A stretch of 64,000 bases of DNA from Orobanche coerulescens (Eukaryota > Streptophyta > Magnoliopsida > Lamiales > Orobanchaceae), in NCBI GenBank assembly GCA_033398695.1, contig CM065802.1:205239096-205303095 (forward strand), written 5' to 3'. The translations under genes and the position numbers were made by a program. The stretch's first letter is position 1; each line of letters opens with the position of its first letter. The notes under the pieces were generated by a model. The model was not told the DNA's origin. It saw only the letters and a list, made by a program, of their open reading frames with translations, and made no database searches. Of the stretch, positions 1 through 11,428 are shown in pieces.

Positions 1-42
1 AGGAAAGGACCTCTTATTTCAAACAGGCCTTACGTTCGCAAA

Positions 43-687
43 TTGCCCCTTTCTGCCAACCCAGGGGACGTATCTTCAAAGTCTCAGAGCGAGGAGACTT
101 CAAGGAAGAGAAAAAGATCTCACAACAAAACTCCAGTTGCTGTTGAGAAGCCGAAAAGGAAGCTAAGGAGGCTTTCAAAAGTTAAGGCTACAAAAACCTC
201 CAAGGATGCTTCTTCCATGGCTCAACCCACTGAACAACTCCCCCAGGGCCCAACCCCTGTGGAAGAGATGCCTACTACTGTCGATACAGTAGATCCTGAG
301 CCTTTGGCGGCTATGACGGATGCTCAGACATCTGCTAATATACAAGACTCTGGCGAGTCGGCTTCCAATTTGGAGCCAAAAGCTACTTCTCCTATACGGG
401 ATTCCACACCCGTTAGGGATCCATCTCCCATCAGGGTACCAATCCCTGTAAGGGATCCCTCTCCGATACAGGATTCCACACCTGTAGAGGAACCCATGCC
501 TACAGCGGACTCAGGCGCTGTACGCAGCCCATCCCCGTACACAATTATTAACAAAACCCTACTTTCTGTGCAAATTGAACAGGCTTATGAACGGTTTGTA
601 CAATGGAATAATAACGACTTGCTCTGTACGACACCCTGTACAACTGGAGTGAATGGAGCAATGAAGAAAGATTTGTTTTGGAAGTGA
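43..687 (+). pseudogene. Extra ORF (ORF3-like) of Copia-1, N-terminal fragment
   Basis: This open frame of about 214 codons starts at a TTG, so the true start is probably upstream or lost. It opens with a basic stretch (RKRKRSHNK, then KPKRKLRRLSK) that looks like a nuclear localisation signal. A Pro/Glu/Thr/Ser-rich segment follows, holding a degenerate repeat of the type P-I/V-R-D-S/P around residues 117-145. There is no recognisable enzyme motif. In Sirevirus Copia elements such an ORF follows pol and is often called env-like; its function is unknown. The reading frame is lost near 687 and related sequence resumes in other frames. Confidence 0.5.
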
Positions 688-905
688 CGGACACTCAAGG
701 TGTTGCTGTCCTGATCCAATGGGACAACCTATGCATTAAAGAGCTTATTGAGAGCCATATGTTTGAAAAAGCCGAAGCTCGAAAAAAAGGAAAAGCTAAG
801 TCCGTTTAATCTCCCGAAAGTCCAAAATCAGATCCCGACTCGGACGATGATGACGACGCCCTACAGGCTGGTCTAAGAATGAGTCACGAAGAATCTGAAT
901 TTTAG

Positions 906-1262
906 ATGGGTGCAGGAACTTCCAGTCAACATCAATCACCTCCCAATCAACAAGACGCTGTTCCCGACAATGAGGATTCAGTCCCTCATGTCGCGAAGGA
1001 ACAATCTGTTTCGCAACAGGCACCCGAGCCTGTCGCCACCCAAGCAGAAGAAGAATCCAGCGCCATCCCGCACAAGGAATCATTCCCTCTGCCGGAGCAG
1101 GCGGAAGCTGAGAGACAGCAGGAGGAATCAGTCCCTCCTGTATCCATGTCTTCAGAACCCACTTCAGCACAGGAGGATGCAGCACCCCTTATCGCCGAGC
1201 CCGAATCTGATACTCCCGCACCCTCAACCACTTTGGAATCCGACGACGGTACAATACCTTAG
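906..1262 (+). pseudogene. Extra ORF of Copia-1, acidic Pro/Glu-rich middle fragment
   Basis: This 118-codon open stretch is in a different frame from the fragment at 43-687. It is dominated by Glu, Pro, Ser, Ala and Gln (for example EQAEAERQQEES). It is probably a disordered linker of the same ancestral extra ORF, displaced by frameshifts. It resembles in composition the SPAAC/ADHSDSD-type linker of the extra ORF of Copia-2 at 45541-46101. No domain is recognised. Confidence 0.4.
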
Positions 1263-1474
1263 GATGTCCAACTCAATTCACGTCCCAATGTGAATTTGAG
1301 ACATTTGAACGGAGTTGAGGATTTCGCCCAGCCAGACTCTCCTAGGACTGCCACAAGAAAAGAGCGATTACATGCTCTTGGCCTCCAAACTGTTTTCATC
1401 TAGGACGCCGTCAATTTGCCCTGTATTCTGTGGAAAAAGCTCTTGATTAGCTACACATATCTGCCGTTGAAGAG

Positions 1475-2181
1475 ATGACAGGACTGAAGCACGAAGTCTC
1501 CCGAGTGGTAGAAGCCTTCACTATCCTGCCACACATCTTCAATCAGGCCCTGAGCCAATTGCAAGAAAAACAGGAGAAAATCCTGCGAGATGAACAATCA
1601 AAACTACGCGTGTCCAAGGCCAAGACAGCATCTGCTGTGATCGAAACTGGTTCCGAGCTTCGAGCCCACGACAAGAAAATTCAAGATATGTCGCAGGTGC
1701 TCTCCTCCCTTGTTGAGAAAATGACAAATATTGAGACGAAATAGGATGCTGATTGCAAATACTGGAACGCCATGAGAAGGTGTCATACCTTGATGACGCC
1801 AAAAAGGGGGAAGAATCAAGGGAAGCTGCTAGGAGAATAAGGCTGGAGCAAGAGAAGGAAATGTTAGCTCCTTTTGAAGACTCCATCACTGCTTATATAG
1901 CCCGTATCACATCTCCAAATATTAGGATACAGGGAAATCGACCAGAATTCCAGGATCCTAAGTATCCTTGGAAGAGCCTAGTCCAAAAGCTGAAAGCTAT
2001 GAACCTCCCGGCCGACCGACAGCATGAAGAGATCAAGAACTGGAGGGGAAATGAACTTCTAAGACACTTTGTTGTTCTTATCAGGGAATCCTCATTATTC
2101 AACAGATGCAGGATGGTAAAGGAAGCCGCAGAGGAGTTTAAGAAAAAGCTGGAAGAAGGAACACTCCCGCTACAGCAGTAG
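1475..2181 (+). pseudogene. Extra ORF of Copia-1, coiled-coil C-terminal fragments
   Basis: There are two adjacent open stretches in different frames (1475-1744 and 1753-2181), separated by a stop and a frameshift. The first has heptad-like Leu/Ile spacing (LSQLQEKQEKILRDEQ...) and ends IETK. The second continues with a Lys/Glu/Arg-rich helix (REAARRIRLEQEKEML) and ends with a basic helical stretch (EEFKKKLEEG). This looks like a long coiled coil forming the C-terminus of the extra ORF. The natural stop is probably the TAG at 2179. Function is unknown. No transmembrane segment is visible, so an envelope role is not supported. Confidence 0.45.
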
Positions 2182-2876
2182 ATGAAGTCAAGGCATAGAA
2201 AAGGTGACTTGGTTACCCATCCAGAAGATTAAATCCTAGTCTTGGATAAATCATATGAAGGACGAGCCTTATATCTGAATCGAGACAGGGATGCACATCA
2301 AAACTGGTGGAAGGTACCAAGAATGACCCTAAAAGGCCATGGAGGCACGCAAACTAGAGGAGTTAAATTTCCTTGTGTTAGTTTTTGTAATTTTATTTTC
2401 AAAACAGCAAAATATTGTACTATTCATGTCAATATCAATAAAATATTTGCCTGTCTTGAAATATTACAACTCGTAATCTACTGTGTTATTGTATGTTTAC
2501 AAACACTTAACTTATTTTTGCTGTATATAAGTATAAAACTTATCTTAATACATAAGTTGTAAGAACTTGTCTGCGAACAGTTCATAGTTTAAGTTGTATG
2601 TATCTAGAATACAATGTAAGATTGTGCCTGCGCGCCAATCATAAGTTTAATAATGTAATGCTCTTTTGATAAAAGCAGAACTTGCCTGCGAGCAATTCTT
2701 AGTATTAAGCTAACTGCTGAAGGCCAGAACATTCGAACAGAAGACCAAGAAGTCCGCCCTCCTTCAAAATGCTAAGTGTCAAAGTTTTGGCATCATCAAG
2801 GATGTTTGGATAACATCATAAGGTTTTAAAAAGGAAGACTTAGAAGGACTTGGCAAATTATCAAAAATAGGGAAAT
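2182..2876 (+). other. Non-coding 3' region of Copia-1 with polypurine tract
   Basis: This is AT-rich sequence with no credible ORF. It contains a loose repeat (AACTTGTCTGCGAACAGTTC near 2562 and ACTTGCCTGCGAGCAATTC near 2680). The A/G-rich tract AAAAATAGGGAAAT directly precedes the LTR start at 2877 and is the likely plus-strand primer. Confidence 0.5.
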
Positions 2877-4073
2877 TGTTGGGATAACAATCCCTGTATC
2901 GAGATTGTCAGGACAAACAATCCCTGTATCGAAAAGATCATGACAGAATGTTTTGACAATATGCCAATACAGCATACAGCAAACAACTGTATCGAAAAGC
3001 TGATAAAAAAGATATCAACCTGTATCGAAGACTTCTTGTAGCCCCAGCATACAGAATCAATCATACAGCAAAGGAGTCTCATAAAGACTAAGTATAGAAG
3101 CTGTCTCGAATCTACAATACAGTTATCATTCGATACAGCATCCAAACAGGACAAGAAGGAATCTGTGTTATTCACTAAAGTCAAAGTCCCGTTTGAGAAG
3201 ATATATTTAAATACTAAAGGATAAAGTATTTAAATATGAATTCGTCAGATATCTTCAATCTAGCGCAAAATCTGGATCGTGTTTTATTCAAACACATCAT
3301 CCCGTTGGAACGGAATCTTGCTCAACGGATTTATATCAACTGATATATTCAAGAAAGCTATATATATCCTCCAGCCTTTGAAAATCTGGTCATGAACGAA
3401 TAACTGATATACACTTGAAACAACGAAGTTATCATCATATACATCTGAGCAAACATATCTCCCAAGGCATTCTGCTATTCTGAAAGAAGAGATATACAAT
3501 GCTCAAAGCGTGAACAACACATCATCAGCTAAAAGCTCAGAAAGTCAAAGTTGTTGTTCAAATATTGTTCTAACCCTTGAATAAACCCATCAGCCCTGTG
3601 TGGACTGAGAAACCTTGCTATTCCCGAACTGTGTGTGACGGACTTGTATTGAAGAAACGAAGCTTTGGAACTGTGTGTGAAGAAGCCAGTCAAGTGAAAG
3701 CTCAAACCAATCTGTGTGAACGGTTGAAGGCTAAGATCATTATATCAATCTGTGTGAACGATATACTGATTAGGTTTGATTATAAATACGTAGTTGTGTA
3801 CGTAATATTTATAATAAACATTTTCACTCCTGTGTGGAGGACCAGTGGACATAGAGGGTTTTACCTCGAACCACTTTAATTACCGTGTCTTTTACCTTCT
3901 GCATTTATTGTTTTAATATTTGTGATTATCTTTAAGTATACACTTCATATCTAGTTGCTGTATTCACAGCAACTTATCTTTGACAAGACTTCCACTATGC
4001 ACTCAGATTTGAATATCGTACAGTTTGTTGTTTAAGACATTCTCCAAACTATATTTTGTATACTTAGTGGCCA
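2877..4073 (+). repeat. LTR (3') of Copia-1
   Basis: The LTR begins TGTTGGGATAAC right after a polypurine tract and is called to end GGCCA at 4073, giving about 1.2 kb with TG...CA ends. A weak TATA-like ATATATTTAAATA lies at 3201-3213. Downstream is a region with repeats of (C/T)TGTGTG(A/T)A (3590-3760) and an AATAAA-like stretch near 3810. The right end could be off by a few bases because the terminal inverted repeat is imperfect. Confidence 0.6.
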
Positions 4074-4075
4074 AA

Positions 4076-6260
4076 ATTAATCTAGTATAAACATGATAAG
4101 TTATTATAATCATGCTCAAACTAAGTGAAGAACAATATAAGGAATGTTAGTATCACTTATTGATGTATGATAACTTCATAGCATAGTTGTGTTGATTATG
4201 TTGGATAAAACCTGATTAATAACATGACAATAGGAAGTTGATGTTGATCTTGACACTTAGAACTTGTAAGTAAGGAATCCTTGATGACTAGAAGTGTTAG
4301 ATTCTAATCTTGTCTTGAATGTTTAGTTAATCCTTGAGAGATAACATGGAACTATGTTTCGGCCTTACGAAACTGATACATTCGTGATGAATTTGATAAG
4401 TCGATGAAATGGATTGTCTAAATGTTATGTTAACCCCCTGAAAATGATTATTACAAGATTGGATGATGTTATGTTTAGAGTTTCAAACATCCTAAATGAT
4501 ATAACTAGGTTTTGAACAACTTTTTCAAAGGAAAGCAATGGATTTTGGTAGAATACAATCATAACCTTCATATGTTCAAGTTAATCGAATGTGTTGATAA
4601 CTTAAGAAGGTGTTAACCACTACATTAATATGTTGATAGTGTTCTTGGGATGATTATAACGATTATGGGGTGATAATGATGCGGTAGAATTAACGGCCGA
4701 ATTCAATTACATTGATCCTCGTGTATTAGGAGACGTATATTAAGATGATGTTCTTATTATGCTTAAAACTTAAAGTTATGATTTCATTTCTGGATTGGCT
4801 TAACGTAATCATAGGAAAGGTGATGAAGAATGTAACTAAACACAAACTGTTGACATGTCCAACGTTAATCAGAAGTGTTGATAGATTGAGAGTATGTTTA
4901 ATCATCATAGTATTACAATGATAATGTTCTTAACTTCAAATGCTTGGCCTTAATGTTAGAATATGTGGGTGAATCTAATAAATTTGATATATGATAATTT
5001 GTAATTGGTAGAATGTTCGATAAGATAGTCGAACTATTCTAGAAAAGTTACAAATATTGTTTCTATGAATTAATACCATTATCGTATGAATGTGTTGTTG
5101 AATGATTACATTTCATTCAAGGTTTGCTTGTTCAAGTGAGTATTGTTAGATGAAGATACCATTTGTTTGTTCGTTCAAAGAAGGATTATTCATCTATAGA
5201 ATTGAGGCAAGTTATCTTGCTTGGTTATAATGATGGTTGAATTCTTGTGATTATTATGCATTTCATGTATATGAAATGTTCTGTGAACCTATGATTCATG
5301 ATGTGGTGATGTCTTTGATCGTGTTACCGTTTGTGGCGGGATTATATTCCCAAGCTTATCACCCTTGTTACCGTTGGTCTCGTTGAGTTGTGTTGTCACT
5401 TCGGTGAGTTGTTCGATTCTTTGATAAAAGTGTAATTCATTGAGTTTCGTTGTCATGTTGCATCGTGATATCTCTGGAGTCATATCTGCGTGCCGATTGG
5501 TTATGTGTAAGATTTTTATCCGGTCACTTGATGGTCATGCGTGGATGTTTCCGTATTAGATCGTGCACACGAGATGTAGTTCGTGAGGCTAATTAGGTAC
5601 ATCGTCCCATGTATATTCTAGATTCCGTATACGGGGTGGACATGTGCACGGGCACATTTCCGGATCGGGCATACTGTGACATCCATCTTGAGCCATATTA
5701 TTTGGTCGTTCGTATGTTTGGATATGTTCGATAGTCGGGAGTGACTGTTTATATGCCCACGAGGTATATTTAGTAGTCGGTTGTCTCTTTGAGATCCGCA
5801 TGTATATGAATTGTATAATGCCATGAGAATTATTATTATGTATAGATGACCCTGTGGTTTGGGTGAAATACTTGTATTTCAGGGCGAGGAAAGGGCAAGA
5901 CACAGGAAGAGCACGATGCCGGCAGAGGGTTTTGAAGGATGCTAATTCGGGGGGGGGGGGGGGCAAGTCTTTTGGTGTTCGGTTATGTCTTACTGTGAAT
6001 TTTCATTTTATTTTATTTCGGATGAATATATTAAAATCTGTAAGGTATTTTCCATCTCTATATGGTCTATACCAGATTTGGATCCTGTGTACGGTTGTGT
6101 GAGTTGATATGTATGAACTATACTCCATACCGGGGTTTTGATTAATAAAAGTGGTTCGGTACCACGTCTATGGATGTTAAAGTTTATGTTGTGGTCTCGC
6201 CTGGTGGGTCCCAGTGGGGGTCCACGGCACTGTAATAGCCTTCGTTTTCAGGGTGTTACA
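4076..6260 (+). repeat. 5' LTR of Gypsy-A (3' 2.2 kb only)
   Basis: It matches 12276-14466 almost base for base, including ATTAATCTAGTATAAAC at the left edge and GGGTGTTACA at the right edge. The U3 part with the TATA box is missing in the window. It contains a run of 15 G at 5949-5963. Confidence 0.9.
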
Positions 6261-6264
6261 GAAG

Positions 6265-6278
6265 ATGGTATCAGAGCG
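6265..6278 (+). promoter_or_regulatory. Primer-binding site of Gypsy-A
   Basis: TGGTATCAGAGCG lies four bases after the LTR end (GTTACA) and is complementary to the 3' end of initiator tRNA-Met, the usual minus-strand primer of plant Gypsy and Copia elements. Confidence 0.85.
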
Positions 6279-6672
6279 TCTTTTTCTTTTGAGTCATTAT
6301 AGATCGAACTGGCATCAAGAAACCTTTGTGCCACGTGTGACCTATGCAAGCGCCTGACCCGTCGAATACGGTATGTTTCTCATGAGCCATGATTTGATTA
6401 CTGACATTATATTGATGGCGAATTGATCTCTTTGTCAATCTTGGCATTCGAGAATGTGTGGCAAGATTCACCTGTTTGATTTTCTGAGGAAATCCTAAAT
6501 TGAGTATGTAATCGAAACTGTTTAGATTTGATATCGATATGATATTTTGTGTGATACTCGCAATTGTTTATGTAGTCCTATTTTTTTTGCAATTAACTTA
6601 GCATAGATTCCTAATCTGGCCATAAGAATGTAAATTGAACTGTGCTTACGATCATCGTTTGACCCTTTCAGT
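6279..6672 (+). other. Untranslated leader of Gypsy-A
   Basis: This is non-coding leader between the primer-binding site and the gag start codon. It is AT-rich and no ORF of note is seen. Confidence 0.5.
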
Positions 6673-7785
6673 ATGGAACATAATTTGAGAGGCCATGGCA
6701 GGGGGGGTCAAGGCCGCGGTAGGGGCCGAATCCCGAGGCCACGTGCTAACACGCGTACGAATGGGGGATAAAGCTCGGCGGGGAGTGATTCACCTAATAG
6801 GAGCCAGTCCCACCACACCGAACGGCATGAGGGTGCCCACGTCGACCCTTATGTGATTATGCAGGGTATGATGACCCAGATGACCCAAATGGGTCAGATG
6901 ATGGAAGCTACGCAGAGGAATGCTATAAATGGACAACAGCAGGGACAGCAGCCTCCGCCTACGGTGCACGGCAGAATTGTGAGTCGGGTCATTAATGACA
7001 TATCGCGACAACGACCTACGACCTTTGAAGGCTCTTCTGAGCCTGCCGACATAGTACACTGGATAGAGCATTTTGATAAGCTATTCGAAATGGTGGAATG
7101 CCCAGAAGAGAACCGAGTTGCTGTGGCAGCTTACTACCTTAGCAAGGGTGCCCATACTTGGTGGCTTTTTTGGGAGGAATTCAAGAATCTTATGCTAGAC
7201 CGTTACTATCCCGCACCTCTCTGTGAGGCCAAATTATCAGAGTTGTTGAACCCTGATCCATCTGAGGAAGAGGATGTGGTAACTATTGCTGAGAAATTCC
7301 AGGCACTTATTCCTTTTGCTACATCAGTTGTCCGTTCGGAAGCTGATAAGATCAAATATTTCCTCAAGAGGCTTAAACCCCGAATGAGGATGAAGTTGCT
7401 CAATCACCACAGTATGACCCTACCAGAATTCATCAAGAAAGCCCTGGAATACGAACTCACTGCGAAGGAGATTTCCAAAAAGCAGCCCCAGTCCTGCAAC
7501 AAGAGATCCAGGAACCAGACCCAGGAAGACAATAACCAAGGGACGTTACGGAAGCCCCAGTCAGTGTCGAACCCTTATGAATGTCCACCTGCGGCGTCGC
7601 AGCCGACCGTGTCGCACACTCAAGCGATCAGCTGACCTATCATATGCTATAACTGTGGGGACCAGGGACACATCAGCTCCAAATGCCCGAAGCCGGCCGT
7701 CGCCTGCCACACTTGTGGGAAGAATGGACATCATGCTCGCTATTGCAGGGGTAGACCCTGGCGTGCTCCAGTAGCATCTCTTGCT
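6673..7785 (+). pseudogene. gag: Gypsy-A gag (capsid/nucleocapsid)
   Basis: The start is ATG at 6673 (MEHNLRGHGRGG, the usual Gly/Arg-rich opening). The frame is broken by TAA at 6769 and TGA at 7633. Between them is the retrotransposon Gag core (FDKLFEMVECPEENRV...YYLSKGAHTWW...). After the TGA, still in frame, come two CCHC zinc knuckles: CYNCGDQGHISSKC (7645-7686) and CHTCGKNGHHARYC (7705-7746), both with all zinc ligands intact. Gag would assemble the cytoplasmic particle and bind the RNA. The protein continues in frame into protease, as expected for a gag-pol polyprotein. Confidence 0.85.
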
Positions 7786-8085
7786 CCAGTACAGTCTTCT
7801 GTCCAGGACCGTGTACCTCCGTCCGCTTCTTATCAGACTACCGGAGCAAACAAAGGGATGGGCAGAGGAAATCAAGATGGTACACCTAGTACCGGAGTTG
7901 CAAAACCCAGAGTCTCTGAGATGAAGAAGGTCGACGATCCCGAAGCCAGCATGATTGCAGGTACCCTCGAGATTCACTCTCAACCCGTTTATGTCCTTTT
8001 TGATACTGGTACTTCACACTCCTTTTTGTCTACTTCTTGTTTGAGTCATTTGCAAATAGATCATGTTACCGATTGTGAACCTTAA
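7786..8085 (+). pseudogene. pro: Gypsy-A aspartic protease
   Basis: It continues in the gag frame. The active-site motif reads FDTGTSHSF, with the catalytic Asp codon at 8002; relatives usually have DSGA(S/T)HSF, so Ser and Ala are replaced here. An in-frame TAA at 8083-8085 cuts it before RT. The family cleaves the Gag-Pol polyprotein. The upstream linker is Pro/Ser-rich and not conserved. Confidence 0.8.
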
Positions 8086-9791
8086 GTCATTGGTCTACCC
8101 GATGGTAGAAGAATTGTTGGGAATCGTGAAGTACAGAATTGTCTGATTCGCATGAACGACCGTGAGTGGTTGTCAGGCTTGATTGTGGTCGATTTACCTA
8201 AAGATGATGTGATCTTGGATATTAATTGGACGGATCGTCATGATGCCGTACTTAGCATCCGTAAGCGAATAGTGACCGTCACATCTGATGATGGTGTTGA
8301 GTGTATTTTTCAGGGTGATAATCCCAGTCATTCAGGGAGAGTCATTATCGCAATGAAGGCAGTAAAACTGCTGAATCAGGGGTGTGCTGGTTATTGGTGC
8401 TACATGACCAAGGCAACCGATCGACCAGTTGAGTTAACCGATATTCCGGTAGTCCGAGACTACCCAGATGTATTTCCAGATGAGTTGCCAGGATTACCCC
8501 AACATCAGGAGGTAGAACTCATCATTGAGTTGGAGCCAGGAACATCCCCACTTTCAAAAGCACCATATCGTATGGCACCGACCGAGATGCAGGATTTGAA
8601 GAGCCAGCTTGAGGAGTTGACTGAGAAAGGCTATATTCGACCTAGTGCGTCCCCTTGGGGAGCACCAGTGTTGTTTGTACGGAAGAAAGACGGATCTCTG
8701 CGTTTGTGTAATGATTACCGTGAGCTGAACAAGGTAACAATCAAGAACAAGTATCCATTACCTCGTATTGATGATTTGCTGGATCAGCTCCAAGACGCCG
8801 TTGTGTTTTACAAGATCGACTTAAGATCCGGATATCATCAGTTGAGGATTAAAGAGTCTGACATTCCGAAGACAGCTTTTCGTACTCGTTTTGGGCATTA
8901 TGAGTGTGTTGTCATGCCATTCGGACTGACTAATACACCGGCAGTGTTCATGGAATTGATGAATCGAGTTTTTATTAATTATTTGGATCGTTTTGTAGTC
9001 TTTTTATTGACGACATTCTAATTTACTCTCGTGACCATGAAGAGCATGAGTATCACCTCCGTCAGGTTCTCGATGTGTTAAGGCGGGAACAACTCTATGG
9101 AAAATTTTCTAAATGTGAATTCTAGATGTGTGAAGTTATTTTCCTTGGACATGTAATATCAGCAGATGGAGTGAGAGTAGACCCACAGAAGACAGAAGCC
9201 ATCCGAGACTGGCTACCTCCAAAGAACGTGAAGGAAGTTCGTAGTTTCCTGGGTATAGCAGGCTATTACCGACGGTTCGTGGAAGGTTTTTCCAAAATTT
9301 CTCAACCGATGACTAATCTATTGAGGAAAGATAAGAAATATTTGTGGTCGGAAGCTTGTCAGCAAAGTTTTGATGAACTCAAGAGTCGATTGATTTCAGC
9401 ACCTGTTTTGGTTCTACCAAAAGGAACGGAAGGATTTGTAGTATATAGTGATGCGTCGAGACAGGGCCTTGGCTGCGTATTAATGCAGAATGGGAAAGTG
9501 ATTGCCTATGCATCCAGACAGTTGCGACCTTACGAGGTCAACTACCCGACCAATGATTTGGAGTTAGCAGCCATGGTGTTTGCTTTAAAAATCTGGCGCC
9601 ACTATCTGTATGGTGTTACCTGTCAGATTTTTACGGACCACAAGAGCCTGAAGTACATTTTTACTCATAAGGAGTTGAATATCAGGCAGAGGAGGTGGCT
9701 AGAGCTAATTAAAGACTATGATATCAAGATCCTTTATCATCTGGGCAAGGCAAATGTGGTTGCCGACGCCTTGAGTCGTAAAACAGTATAG
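8086..9791 (+). pseudogene. pol: Gypsy-A reverse transcriptase-RNase H
   Basis: RT begins after a linker ([14 protein letters not shown]..., then [17 protein letters not shown] and [12 protein letters not shown]). Just before the catalytic Asp pair one T is missing from a T run (9001-9005), shifting the frame. The GAC GAC codons are still at 9009-9014 but out of frame. A TAG at 9123 replaces the Trp of F-W-M-C. RNase H follows (9430-9788), with catalytic acidic residues visible in YSDAS, NDLELAA, TDHKSL and VVADALS. TAG at 9789 ends the block where integrase should continue in frame. The enzymes would copy element RNA into DNA inside the particle. Confidence 0.88.
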
Positions 9792-9809
9792 GAGCAGATA
9801 CTTGCCCGC

Positions 9810-11394
9810 TTGACCGCCCAGAGAGAATTGCAGTTAGAGTTCATGAGGCTAGAGATTGAGGTCTGGTTACAGCGCATTCAGGGCCAACTTTGCACGCTTG
9901 AGATTTCATCATCCCTTGATGAGATAGTCAGGACGAAACAGATGACAGACCCATTCTTATCTAGAATTCAGGGAGAAGCTGATCAGGGGAAAGCCCTAGA
10001 TTTGTGGTTCATGAGGATGGACTGATACGCTTCAAAAATCGTGTTTGTGTACCGGTAGATGAGGAATTGAGGAACACTATGTATAAGGGTCCCAACAAAA
10101 TGTATGAGGAATTGAGGAACACTATGTATATGAGGTTCAATCCCATGCTACCCCATATTCTATTCACCCGGGATTGAACAAAATGTATAAGGATTTGAAG
10201 CCGTATTATTGGTGGGGTAACATGAAACGGGAAGTTGCAGAATTCGTTTCGAGGTATTTGACCTGTCAGCAGGTCAAGATTGAGAATCAGCGACCAGCGG
10301 GCGTGTTGAAGCCACTCCCGATTCCCGAGTGGAAGTGGGAAGACATATCGATGGATTTTATTACTAGCTTGCCGACGAGCCGTCGAGGTATGAATACGAT
10401 TTGGGTGATTGTGGATCGACTGACCAAATCAGCCCACTTCTTGGAAATTAAGGATGTGTGGGTTCCTGAGAGGTTGGCCCAGTTATTCATTAAAGAGATT
10501 GTGGGGCTGCATGGTACCCCCAAGCGTATTGTATCAGATCGTGACGGATGGTTCGTGTCACATTTCTGGAAGGCGGTTCATCGTGCGATGGGTACATAGT
10601 TGAATTTCAGTACGACATTTCATCCTCAGACCGATGGTCCGTCTGAGAGGACTATTCAAACTCTGGAGGATATGTTGAGGGCGTGTGCTCTCGATTGGAA
10701 GTACGATTGGGAAGCCCAACTACAGTTGGTGGAATTCACATATAATAACAGTTAGCATGCCTCGATCAAGATGGCACCTTATGAGGCATTGTATGTCCAT
10801 CGTTGTAGATCCCCTCTGTGTTGAGACGACTTGTTTGAATCCATTGGTACGGAGCCTGATATGTTGTTAGCAGCCCGCGATAAGATTGCTCTGATTAAGA
10901 GTCGTCTATTAATTGCTCAGAGCCGCCAGAAATCGTATGCAGATAATTGTTGTCGACCACATGAGTTTGATGTTGGTGATCATGTACTGGTAAAAGTGTC
11001 CTCGACTCAAGGCATTTTCCAATCCGGGAAGAGAGGCAAGCTGAGCCCAAGGTATATTGGTCTGCTTGAGATTTTGGAATGTGTGGGCGACCTAGCCTAT
11101 TGTTTGGCGTTACCACCAGCCTTGAGTCGGATTCACAACGTATTTCATGTATCTCAGTTGAGGAAGTATGTTGCTAACCTGAGCCACATTATTCGATTCG
11201 ATGAGGTCGAGATAGACGATGACCATTCGGATGAAGAACGGCCCGTGCGGATACTTGAGAGAAGAGTCAAACTGTTTAGGAACAAGGCGATCCCCTTATT
11301 GAAGATTCAATGGTCAAGACAGGGAATCGAGGAGGCTACATGGGAAACTGAGGATTGTATGCGAGAGAGATACCCCGATTTGTTTACCCCTTAG
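9810..11394 (+). pseudogene. int: Gypsy-A integrase with C-terminal chromodomain-like module
   Basis: The N-terminal zinc domain is damaged: a roughly 43-bp duplication around 10059-10130 repeats GAGGAATTGAGGAACACTAT, a frameshift follows, and one zinc ligand is Tyr (YLTCQQVK instead of CLTCQQVK). The core has the three catalytic acids: Asp in SMDFIT, Asp in SDRDGW and Glu in SERTIQ. In-frame stops lie at 10597 (TAG), 10753 (TAG) and near 10819 (TGA). The tail ends with RPVRILERRVK...IQWSRQG...ATWETEDCMRERYPDLF, a chromodomain-like signature of Tekay/Del chromoviruses that directs integration to heterochromatin. The natural stop is TAG at 11392. Confidence 0.88.
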
Positions 11395-11403
11395 TTTCGG
11401 GGA

Positions 11404-11428
11404 CGAAACTCCTTTTAAGGGGGGAGTA
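11404..11428 (+). promoter_or_regulatory. Polypurine tract of Gypsy-A
   Basis: AAGGGGGGAGTA immediately precedes the 3' LTR start TGTAATACCC. It sits in the conserved context GGGACGAAACT...TTTAAGG, which is shared with Gypsy-C (23886-23914) and, on the minus strand, with Gypsy-F and Gypsy-G. Confidence 0.8.

Larger units (their letters stand above)
1..4073 (+). mobile_element. Copia-1: 3' portion of a Sirevirus-like Copia retrotransposon
   Basis: The plus-strand remnant contains a degraded extra ORF region, a non-coding stretch, a polypurine tract and one LTR. Its gag and pol would lie left of the window. The order extra ORF, then A/G-rich tract, then TGTTGG-starting LTR is the same as in Copia-2 further right (tract AAAATAGGGGGAATT). 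The right edge directly abuts Gypsy-A LTR sequence. The LTR ends in GGCCA at 4073, and the next bases AAATT resemble AGATT at the matching site in the other Gypsy-A LTR. Copia-1 may therefore be inserted inside Gypsy-A's 5' LTR. Family assignment is by architecture only. Confidence 0.65.

Noticed and set aside
5289..6102. Open frames inside the Gypsy-A LTRs present in both copies (for example 5589-5966 and 13722-14109)
   Set aside because: They occur in LTR sequence, have frameshift differences between the two LTRs, and show no domain. Repetition is explained by LTR duplication.
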